Of a stretch of 64,000 bases of DNA, positions 33,397 to 40,526 are shown in pieces. How positions within the stretch are numbered: the first letter of the stretch is position 1; every line of letters begins with the position of its first letter. The stretch is from RGIG1995 sp045587445 (GTDB lineage: Bacteria; Bacillota; Clostridia; Oscillospirales; CAG-272). Under the pieces are notes generated by a model that was not told the DNA's origin, searched no databases, and saw nothing but the letters and a program-made list of their open reading frames with translations. The stretch is from positions 8,866-72,865 of the forward strand of contig JAZNCH010000069.1 in assembly GCA_045587445.1 (NCBI GenBank), written 5' to 3'. Position numbers and translations under genes: made by a program.

Positions 33397-34713
33397 TTAT
33401 CTTCTGCCGTTTTTACGGTACTTGTATCGGTATCTCTTGCTTTTTATACGGCTGTGAATCACAACGGCGAGGTAAAGAAATGTTACGCCGACGAGACAAA
33501 ATATAACCATCTTGAATTTCGGCGATTTTGTAAAATCTTTAATTTTTGCAAGTAAATACAATAGATTGTTTCTTTCAACGCTGTTTTTTGTTATAAGGTC
33601 AACCTCGGATAAAGTTTCTCCGTTAAGGGAAAGGAGAATTTTTCCCGCAACATAACCTTCGGGAACAGGTGCGTTGAGAGTTTTTGTATAAAGTTCAACC
33701 TTTCGTTCAATATCTTTTTTTATATCGACCGAAGAGGGTAAAAAATATTCTACCGTTTTTGCGGGGGAAAGTACGACATAATCGACTTGACCTGACAAAT
33801 TAACGTCAATTTCGCATATCATTTCGCCCTGATCAAGAATTTTTTTATATTCAAAGTTTTTGAAAGCCCAGTCTATCATTTCGTTAGCTGCTATGTAGCT
33901 ATATATATTTTCGTCGTCGTAGCTACCGCCCATAAGCACGAAAATATTGGTCATACCGTCTTTTTTTACGGCTGTAACAACTACATGACCGCCCTCAACG
34001 GTTGAGCCGGCGTTCATACCTTCGGCTGCTTTGTTTCTGTATTTTGTTTCTACGTTGGTTGCAATAAGATAGTTACTGTTATAAACATATCTCGTTTTCG
34101 ACATATTGGTCTCGGGGAATACGTATCTTGATACAGAACATATATCCATATAATCTTTTAGAAGATATGCATATTTCGCAAGAATGGCGGTGTCTTCGGC
34201 AGTCGTATACATATCCGATTCGGGATATCCCGAAGGATTGGTGTAGTTCGTGTTTTTCATGCCAAGCTCAACAGCTTTTTGATTCATATTGTCAAGAAAC
34301 AACTCGTGGCTTCCCGACATTTCGTATGCAAGAACGTATGCGGCATCGTTGGCTCCGCCTACGATTACGGCGTATATAAGATTTTCAACCGATACCACTT
34401 CGCCTGCTTTGAGTTTAATATTCTTTCCCTTAAAATCTCCCAATGATTCCTTGGTAACGGTAATAAGGTCGGACATATTGTCCTTGTATAACTCAACAGC
34501 CAAAATTCCTGTCATAATCTTTGCCGTTGAAGCAGGATGGATTCTGTCGGCTTCGTTCTTCTTGTAAAGTGTTTTATCGTTTTCTATATTGTAAACGAAA
34601 ACATTCTGAACTGACGACAGGTCTGGCATATCTTCTTCCGCATATACAGTAAATGCGAAAAACATCAATATTAAAATTGTAAAGCCTAAAAATAACAGTA
34701 TTCTTTTCTTCAC
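33397..34713 (-). CDS. S11-family D-alanyl-D-alanine carboxypeptidase homologue with altered active site
   Basis: 438 residues from GTG 34713, chosen because AGGGGAA stands about 10 bases upstream, the ribF stop is just before it, and the start yields a clean signal peptide ending VYA. An ATG at 34773 would overlap ribF by 56 bases. The SxxK motif is kept (PASTAKIMT). The SxN motif reads GAN (VGGANDAA) and the KTG motif reads NAG (GMNAGSTVEGG). A C-terminal membrane helix (about 396-418) and a basic tail anchor it. DacF-like proteins trim pentapeptides; with two of three motifs changed, catalysis is doubtful. Last gene of the S1-IreB-RibF run. Confidence 0.82.
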   Translation of the reverse strand: MKKRILLFLGFTILILMFFAFTVYAEEDMPDLSSVQNVFVYNIENDKTLYKKNEADRIHPASTAKIMTGILAVELYKDNMSDLITVTKESLGDFKGKNIKLKAGEVVSVENLIYAVIVGGANDAAYVLAYEMSGSHELFLDNMNQKAVELGMKNTNYTNPSGYPESDMYTTAEDTAILAKYAYLLKDYMDICSVSRYVFPETNMSKTRYVYNSNYLIATNVETKYRNKAAEGMNAGSTVEGGHVVVTAVKKDGMTNIFVLMGGSYDDENIYSYIAANEMIDWAFKNFEYKKILDQGEMICEIDVNLSGQVDYVVLSPAKTVEYFLPSSVDIKKDIERKVELYTKTLNAPVPEGYVAGKILLSLNGETLSEVDLITKNSVERNNLLYLLAKIKDFTKSPKFKMVIFCLVGVTFLYLAVVIHSRIKSKRYRYKYRKNGRR

Positions 34714-34717
34714 TTTT

Positions 34718-35662
34718 TTAATTCCCCTGATTTTTTGAAAAATATTCTCTAACCGAAAAAATATCTTTTTCAATTGCTTCTTTTAATTCTTCCATTCCGT
34801 CGAATTTCTGTTCGTCTCGAAGTCTTTTATAAAAGCTTACTTTTACTCTTTGGTCGTAAAGACAACCATCGTAATCAATAATATGAGTTTCGCAGTTAAT
34901 ATCTTCAACATCGTTGTTTACCGTAGGACGAGACCCAACGTTTGATACCCCCATAAACGTATTTCCGTCAACCAAACAAGTGCTGGCATATATTCCGTTT
35001 TTTAGTTTTATCTTATCTGAAGGGAATGCTTGATTTATCGTCGGTATTCCAAGAGTTCTGCCTAAGTGCTTTCCGTGAACGACAGGGAGGTTTATCGAAT
35101 ATGGTCTGCCTAACATACTGTTGGCTTTTTCTATTTGTCCCGCTTTAATTGCATCTCGTATAGCTGTTGAACTGATAATGCCTTCTTGTGTGCATACGGC
35201 GTCTGTAACAATAACGTTTCGTCCTGTCTTTTTGAGTAGTTCCCCTAATATTTCAGGAGTCCCCGTTCTGTTGTTGCCGAATCTGAAATTAAAACCGCAA
35301 ACGGCTAAACGGCAGTCGAATTTTTTTGTAAGTATTATGTCAACGAACTCTTCGGGCGTATAATTTCTAACTGAGAGAAAATCCTCGTATATGGCATAGT
35401 CAAGATCGTTTTCTGTAAATATATCATTTTTTTCTTCGGTCGATGTAAGATATGCGTTCTTTTTTGGGAAAAGGGTGTTCATAGTGTGTTCTTCAAATGT
35501 CCACACCCCGACCTTTAGTCCAAGTCGTTTTCCCTCGGCGATAGCGTTTTTTATAAGCTCAAGATGACCGAGGTGGATTCCGTCAAAGTTTCCCAATATC
35601 AAACAAAGGGGAGACGAACAGTCTTTGATTTCTATTCTGTTTTTCAAATCTATTATTTTCAA
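34718..35662 (-). CDS. ribF: bifunctional riboflavin kinase/FAD synthetase
   Basis: 314 residues from TTG 35662, preceded by AAGGGG at about 7 bases; the frame is open further upstream but without family similarity. The FAD synthetase half starts with the nucleotidyltransferase motif GNFDGIHLGH and has ISSTAIRDAI; the kinase half has GRPYSINLPVVHGKHLGRTL and GIPTIN, GVSNVGSRPT. It makes FMN and FAD. Its stop is 4 bases upstream of the next gene's start, indicating coupling. Confidence 0.93.
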   Translation of the reverse strand: MKIIDLKNRIEIKDCSSPLCLILGNFDGIHLGHLELIKNAIAEGKRLGLKVGVWTFEEHTMNTLFPKKNAYLTSTEEKNDIFTENDLDYAIYEDFLSVRNYTPEEFVDIILTKKFDCRLAVCGFNFRFGNNRTGTPEILGELLKKTGRNVIVTDAVCTQEGIISSTAIRDAIKAGQIEKANSMLGRPYSINLPVVHGKHLGRTLGIPTINQAFPSDKIKLKNGIYASTCLVDGNTFMGVSNVGSRPTVNNDVEDINCETHIIDYDGCLYDQRVKVSFYKRLRDEQKFDGMEELKEAIEKDIFSVREYFSKNQGN

Positions 35663-35785
35663 AATGCGTCCCCTTAATTTGTTATAAATCAATAACTCTG
35701 CCCCAAAACAACCGAGATAGTCGCAAAGGAACAGAGCGTAAAAATGCGTAACAAAAAAACTCAAAAATTTTTTAAACTTAAAAAA

Positions 35786-36043
35786 TTATTTGACTCCGAG
35801 AAAATTCTTCACAAGAATGTTTAAAAGTTCGTCGCGGTCAATCTTGCGGATAAGACTGCGGGCGTTCTTGTGATTGGTGATATAAGTCGGGTCTTCCGAA
35901 AGAATATAACCAACTATCTGATTAATGGGATCGTAGCCCTTTTCGATAAGAGCGGCATACACGTTTAGAAGAATTTTTCTTGTGTCGTCGTCTTTTTCTC
36001 CGTTAAGCGAAAAGGTTAGTGTTTTGTCTTTCTCATCGTACAT
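35786..36043 (-). CDS. ireB: IreB-family regulatory protein (UPF0297)
   Basis: 85 residues matching UPF0297/IreB along the whole length: TLTFSLNGEKDDDTRKILLN then YDPINQIVGYILSEDPTYIT, and KNARSLIRKIDRDELL. In Enterococcus, IreB is phosphorylated by the PASTA kinase IreK and dephosphorylated by IreP and modulates cephalosporin resistance. Both a PASTA kinase and a PP2C phosphatase are encoded at 39.7-42.6 kb of this window. AAGGAG precedes the ATG. In many Firmicutes the gene is next to ruvX; here it sits between an S1-domain gene and ribF. Confidence 0.9.
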   Translation of the reverse strand: MYDEKDKTLTFSLNGEKDDDTRKILLNVYAALIEKGYDPINQIVGYILSEDPTYITNHKNARSLIRKIDRDELLNILVKNFLGVK

Positions 36044-36163
36044 TTTGTTTCAGCTCCTTGCGAGTTGCGTTTTATTTATTTTACACCTAATCCCCAATAA
36101 TATCAATAGGTTATAACTTATTTTTTTGAAATCTTTGAAAAAATTAAAGAATTATTTAAAATT

Positions 36164-36195
36164 GCGGCATACGGAAGGCAAAAACCGTACGCCGC
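36164..36195 (-). terminator. hairpin after the S1-domain gene
   Basis: 11-bp stem with one mismatch (GCGGCATACGG against CCGTACGCCGC). The minus-strand 3' flank AATTTTAAA is only weakly T-rich, so it could be a partial terminator before ireB. Confidence 0.45.
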
Positions 36196-36210
36196 GCCGC
36201 TATATAAAAG

Positions 36211-37152
36211 TTAAAAGTATGTTTCAATCAACTTATTACTTTCGTCTGGGGAGTATTTCCATGAATCAATATGTTTTATGTTGGCCTTGGGAAAGGGACT
36301 GTTTGTATTGGTTTTCTTTTCGCCCTTGTAGCTGTCGATAAGCACAAGCTTTATTTTCATTCTTTCGGGAATTATATTTTTTATGTAAACTGCGGCTGTC
36401 TGACCGACGGTTATACCTTCGCGGTATTCCGCAAGTCCCGCAAGATTAGGAGTCAGTTCTACAAATATTCCATAATCCTCAATAGAACGTACGATGCCTG
36501 CGACCGTTTGCCCAACTGAAAAAAGGTTTGCGTTTTCTTCCCACGTTCCGAGCAGTTCTTTGTGGGTTACGTATATTCTGCCAGATTCAAAATCAATGCT
36601 TTTTATTACTGTGTTGATGTACTGTCCTATGGTAAATCTGTCGGAAGGGTGGCTTATTCTTGAAACCGATATACAGTCGATAGATAAGAGCGAGATTATA
36701 CCGCAACCAATATCGACAAAAGCTCCGAAATGCTCAAGGTGGGTTACCTTTGACGGAATGACGTCGCCGGGGGAGAGGTGTGATAGATAACATTCATAAC
36801 ACTCTCTCTGAGCTTCGCGTCTTGACAGTATGCACAGAGGAGAGCCGTTTTCGTTGTACCTTATTTCTTTTATTTTAAAGCATACGGCTTTGCCCACCCT
36901 TGTTATGACGGCAATATCTTTTACTCCGTTGCCGTTGATTTCCCAAACGACCTCTTCTCTGGGGATAATGCCTCGGATACCGTTGCCGAGTTCGACGTAT
37001 AAGGACATAGCGTTGTTGCAAAGAATAGCCATTCCTTCGAGTATAACGCCCTCCTGTTTAGCTTTTTCAAGTCCCGCCAACGTAGAAAGATACTCCGTAT
37101 TTTCCGACCTTTCGAGCTTCATTCCCTCGGGATAATACATACGTTTTTCCAT
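36211..37152 (-). CDS. S1 RNA-binding-domain protein
   Basis: 313 residues with three OB/S1-like repeats: a divergent first (about 33-100, YVELGNGIRGIIPREEV), a clear second (about 125-190, GDVIPSKVTHLEHFGAFVDI) and a clear third (about 210-278, GQTVAGIVRSIEDYGIFVEL). Short S1 proteins of this kind are common in Clostridia and are related to ribosomal protein S1, but a role in translation or RNA handling is inferred. ATG 37152 is supported by AGGCAGGAAA upstream. Its leader has a 10-bp inverted repeat. Confidence 0.8.
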   Translation of the reverse strand: MEKRMYYPEGMKLERSENTEYLSTLAGLEKAKQEGVILEGMAILCNNAMSLYVELGNGIRGIIPREEVVWEINGNGVKDIAVITRVGKAVCFKIKEIRYNENGSPLCILSRREAQRECYECYLSHLSPGDVIPSKVTHLEHFGAFVDIGCGIISLLSIDCISVSRISHPSDRFTIGQYINTVIKSIDFESGRIYVTHKELLGTWEENANLFSVGQTVAGIVRSIEDYGIFVELTPNLAGLAEYREGITVGQTAAVYIKNIIPERMKIKLVLIDSYKGEKKTNTNSPFPKANIKHIDSWKYSPDESNKLIETYF

Positions 37153-37168
37153 ATAAAGTTTTCCTGCC

Positions 37169-37227
37169 TTTCGTCCTCTTTTTTGATGCAAGTCTTATTT
37201 TGTACAATTGTATTTACGAGGACGAAA
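37169..37227 (-). promoter_or_regulatory. inverted repeat in the leader of the S1-domain gene
   Basis: Perfect 10-bp arms TTTCGTCCTC (37169-37178) and GAGGACGAAA (37218-37227), 39 bases apart, ending 16 bases upstream of the start codon and next to its binding site. It could be an RNA hairpin for autoregulation, as known in principle for S1 proteins, or a DNA operator. Confidence 0.35.
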
Positions 37228-37313
37228 AAATAGAACAAAATAATGTGATTGTATTTTTGTGCGGTTTGCAAAAGAAGAAACAAAAAACATTATCTTCAAA
37301 CAAACACCACCCC

Positions 37314-37827
37314 CTATGTACTTATTACAGCTCCGCACAGACCAAGGAAGATTCCAAAGGTGGAAAACCTTTGGCCGTTTTACGAGGGAGGGTTCAAAGG
37401 GAGGGGGAGAATCGCTCGCCACGCGAGAGGGAATCTCTGGTTCTTCAAACTCAATAAAGAACTTAATTGACTTGTACGCACCAGTTTTCTCCTGCGGTGT
37501 TACCGCCCTGTCCCTTTGCGTCTTCTTTGGTTACTTTCTTTACGGAAAGAAAGTAACGAAGAGAAATCTAAAAGAATGTAATTTTTTATAGATACATTTG
37601 TTGAGAAGTATCTAACAATTATCATAGAGATATTGTTCTAAAAGAACTCTATCTTTTTTCTTTTTTTCATACTTTCTTGGTGCCAAGAAAGTATTGCAAA
37701 GAAGGCACAAAGGGGCTGGGGGTTTCGATTCCCCCACCCCTTTGAACCCCATACCCCCAAAACGACCAAAGAGGAGACCTCTTTGGAATTTTCCTTTAGT
37801 CTGTGCGGAGCTGTAATAAGTGCATAG
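37314..37827 (+). repeat. 514-bp non-coding repeat with terminal inverted repeats, copy B
   Basis: Same length and nearly the same sequence as copy A (18227-18740) but in opposite orientation. Ends CTATGTACTTATTACAG and GTAATAAGTGCATAG form about 66-bp imperfect inverted repeats sharing ACAGCTCCGCACAGAC. Inside are palindromes TTACTTTCTTT/AAAGAAAGTAA (37531-37556), ATACTTTCTTG/CAAGAAAGTAT (near 37669-37694) and CCAAAGG/CCTTTGG. Open frames inside it are short, have no start signals and differ between copies. The rest of the gap (37153-38014) shows only the S1 leader and the next promoter. Confidence 0.8.
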
Positions 37828-37943
37828 ATGTGATATGTTTGGGTATTTTTTTATTTAAAAGCGAAAAGGGTGTTTTTTGCGTTAATTTATCATAATATAT
37901 AGAAAAATTAAGAAATCTATAATATTTCCATAATATTATCACC

Positions 37944-37972
37944 TTGACACTTGGGATTTAAAGTGCTATAAT
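37944..37972 (+). promoter_or_regulatory. promoter for yfbR-rlmN
   Basis: TTGACA (37944-37949), 17 bp, extended -10 TGcTATAAT (ending 37972). Confidence 0.85.
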
Positions 37973-38014
37973 AATATGAATTATTATATTTTCGGGTAGA
38001 ATGGAGTGAAAACG

Positions 38015-38608
38015 GTGGCAGACAACAAGAAAATAAACAGCTTTTTTGCTGTCTTTTTCAGACAGAAGTATATTAACCGTTGGGGACTTATGCGAAACGT
38101 TACAAACGAAAATCTTTCTACCCACGCCGCAGAAGTCTCGTGCATCGCTCACGCACTTGCCGTTATCGGAAACACTTATTTTGGTAAGAGCTACAACGCG
38201 GACAGAGTTGCGACCTTAGCTCTCTATCACGATATGCCAGAGGTGTTTACCGGAGACCTTCCTACTCCGGTAAAATATGCAAACGACGCTTTACGTCAAT
38301 GCTATGCTCAGCTTGAGCAAAAAGCGGTAGAACAGCTTACCGAAAGACTGCCGGAAAAATTGCAGGGTGAGTACAAGGCTTTGCTTGAAATAACGCCCGA
38401 GGACGAACAGTTGAAAAAGTTGGTTAAGGGAGCAGACAAGCTATGCGCTTTGATAAAATGCATTGAAGAAGAAAAATTGGGCAACAACGATTTTTCAAGT
38501 GCAAGGCTTGCGACTGAAAAATCACTCAAGGCTATGAGTTTTGAGGAGCTTAACTATTTTATTGAACATTTTCTTCCCGCGTTTGAGGGAACGCTTGATG
38601 AAATATAA
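38015..38608 (+). CDS. yfbR: 5'-deoxynucleotidase, YfbR-like HD-domain protein
   Basis: 197 residues. HD motif residues are visible: His in STHAAEVS, the HD pair in LALYHDMPEVFTGDLPTPVK, and a later Asp in KGADKLCAL. GDLPTPVKY is characteristic of YfbR, which dephosphorylates dNMPs. GTG 38015 follows GGAGTGA at 5 bases; a GTG at 38006 is in frame but lies inside that site. It overlaps rlmN by one base (TAATG). Confidence 0.88.
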   Translation: MADNKKINSFFAVFFRQKYINRWGLMRNVTNENLSTHAAEVSCIAHALAVIGNTYFGKSYNADRVATLALYHDMPEVFTGDLPTPVKYANDALRQCYAQLEQKAVEQLTERLPEKLQGEYKALLEITPEDEQLKKLVKGADKLCALIKCIEEEKLGNNDFSSARLATEKSLKAMSFEELNYFIEHFLPAFEGTLDEI

Positions 38609-39642
38609 TGGAAAACAAGGTTGATATATTAAGTCTTTTTCCCGAAGAATTGGGACAGGTTTTGGAAAATGAACCGAGATACAGAGTAAAACAGCTTTTC
38701 GACTGGCTTCACAAGGGTGCAACCATTGATGAAATGACCAATTTACCTAAGAAAATGCGTGAAGAGCTACAGGAAAAAACATATATTGCACTTCCCGAAA
38801 TATCAAAAAAATACGTATCTAAGATAGACGGAACTGTTAAGTATCTTTTCAGGTTGTTTGACGGACAATGTATTGAAAGTGTTGTAATGAAATACAAACA
38901 CGGGAATACAATATGTATATCAAGCCAAGCGGGCTGTAAAATGGGATGCAAGTTCTGCGCATCTACTCAAAACGGTTGGGTAAGAAACCTCACTCCCTCG
39001 GAAATGTTGGGGCAGGTACTTATCGCTCAAAAAGATACCGGACTTCGAATATCCAATATTGTTCTTATGGGAATAGGCGAACCGCTTGATAACTATGATA
39101 ACGTTATGCGTTTTCTCCGTCTCGTCAGCCTTGATGAAGGGTTGAACATTGGACTTAGACACATATCTTTGTCTACTTGCGGAGTTGTTGACAAGATATA
39201 CGCATTGGCAGAAGAGAGCCTACCTGTTACGCTTTCGGTTTCCTTGCATCACTCAAATGATAAGGACCGTTCGGCACTTATGCCTATAAACAAAAAATGG
39301 AATATAGACGAACTTTTGACCGCGTGCAAGGTGTTTTTTGAAAAGACCGGCAGACGAATATCATTTGAATATGCGGTTATAGCAGGTGTAAACGATAATG
39401 AAACTCAGGCAAACGCTTTAGCAGACTTGCTCTTGAAAAAGCTTCCCGGTATTCCTTTTCACGTAAATCTTATACCTGTAAATCCCGTTGAGGGAACAGG
39501 CTTTACAAGTGGAATAAAAACTGTTATGCAATTTCAAGCAACCCTTGAAAAACGCAAGGTTAATGCAACTATCAGAAGAAAACTCGGTTCGGATATTGAT
39601 GCATCTTGCGGACAGTTGCGTAGGCAAGAGATGAATATTTAA
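38608..39642 (+). CDS. rlmN: 23S rRNA (adenine-2503-C2)-methyltransferase
   Basis: 344 residues. Radical SAM motif Cys110/Cys114/Cys117 in AGCKMGCKFCAS, GIGEPLDNYDNV, and the conserved C-terminal Cys about residue 334 (DASCGQLRRQ) that carries the methyl group. RlmN methylates A2503 in 23S rRNA and A37 of some tRNAs. Coupled to yfbR and followed after 61 bases by the phosphatase/kinase pair, a gene order (rlmN-prpC-prkC) widespread in Firmicutes. Confidence 0.96.
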   Translation: MENKVDILSLFPEELGQVLENEPRYRVKQLFDWLHKGATIDEMTNLPKKMREELQEKTYIALPEISKKYVSKIDGTVKYLFRLFDGQCIESVVMKYKHGNTICISSQAGCKMGCKFCASTQNGWVRNLTPSEMLGQVLIAQKDTGLRISNIVLMGIGEPLDNYDNVMRFLRLVSLDEGLNIGLRHISLSTCGVVDKIYALAEESLPVTLSVSLHHSNDKDRSALMPINKKWNIDELLTACKVFFEKTGRRISFEYAVIAGVNDNETQANALADLLLKKLPGIPFHVNLIPVNPVEGTGFTSGIKTVMQFQATLEKRKVNATIRRKLGSDIDASCGQLRRQEMNI

Positions 39643-39703
39643 CATATATTTACATAGACGAGAAAGATTTTTAGGTTGATTAATTACTATTTGGAGGTAG
39701 TTT

Positions 39704-40510
39704 ATGCAGTTTTTCGGAAAAAGCGACACGGGCAAAAGACGCCGTGAAAACCAAGACAGCTTTATAACCGAACAGCTATATGACAATGCCGTTTTGTGTC
39801 TTGTATGCGACGGAATGGGCGGAGCAAACGGCGGAAGTATTGCCAGCTCAATGGCGTGTCGTGAATTTACCAAGCACGTAAAGAAGAAGCTATCCGATAT
39901 AAAACAAGAGAAGCAGTTATGTTTTGATGCCAAAAACTCTGAAGCAGAAAAGCTTTTGAAAAGTGCGACGACGTTAACCAATACCGCAGTTTTCAAAAAG
40001 GCTTTGAAAGAAAAAGAGCTCGAGGGCATGGGAACGACTCTTGTTTGTGCACTTATAATTGACGGTAAGCTTTATATTACCAACATAGGAGATTCAAGAC
40101 TTTATCTTGTGAACAAAGATGAGATAAAGCGTTTGACAAGAGACCATTCTTACGTACAGACGTTGGTTGACTTAGGGCAGCTTACCCCGGAGGAAGCTGA
40201 AAAGAATCCGCACAAGAACATTATTACAAAGGCGATAGGAACTCAAAAAAAGGTTGAGCCTGATTTATTCTTCAAAGACTTATCCGAGGGAGACGTTGAG
40301 TACATTCTGATGTGCTCGGACGGACTTACAAATTTCGTTGAAGAAAAAGAAATACACAACATAATCAAGGAAAGCGAAAACATTGAAATTGCTTGTAACA
40401 CCCTTATAGATAGAGCAAACGAAAACGGCGGAGGAGATAATATTACTGCCGTATTGATAAAACTTGACATACCGACTTCGGATAATGATACCGAAGCCGA
40501 GGCAGAATGA
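39704..40510 (+). CDS. prpC: PP2C-type Ser/Thr protein phosphatase
   Basis: 268 residues. PP2C metal motifs: RRENQDSF near residue 12, VCDGMGGANGG (about 32-42), TNIGDSRLYL, and LMCSDGLTNFV, plus GGDNIT near the C-terminus. It reverses phosphorylation by the adjacent PASTA kinase, 16 bases downstream. Cytoplasmic. TGGAGG precedes ATG 39704. Confidence 0.95.
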   Translation: MQFFGKSDTGKRRRENQDSFITEQLYDNAVLCLVCDGMGGANGGSIASSMACREFTKHVKKKLSDIKQEKQLCFDAKNSEAEKLLKSATTLTNTAVFKKALKEKELEGMGTTLVCALIIDGKLYITNIGDSRLYLVNKDEIKRLTRDHSYVQTLVDLGQLTPEEAEKNPHKNIITKAIGTQKKVEPDLFFKDLSEGDVEYILMCSDGLTNFVEEKEIHNIIKESENIEIACNTLIDRANENGGGDNITAVLIKLDIPTSDNDTEAEAE

Positions 40511-40526
40511 AATGAGGTGAGATTTA

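Noticed and set aside
34714..34773. ATG start at 34773 for the DD-carboxypeptidase homologue
   Set aside because: It would overlap ribF by 56 bases and add a non-signal extension; GTG 34713 has a binding site and a clean signal peptide.
37259..37591. 110-codon plus-strand frame within the second repeat
   Set aside because: Same reason; three overlapping frames are open by chance in repeat sequence.
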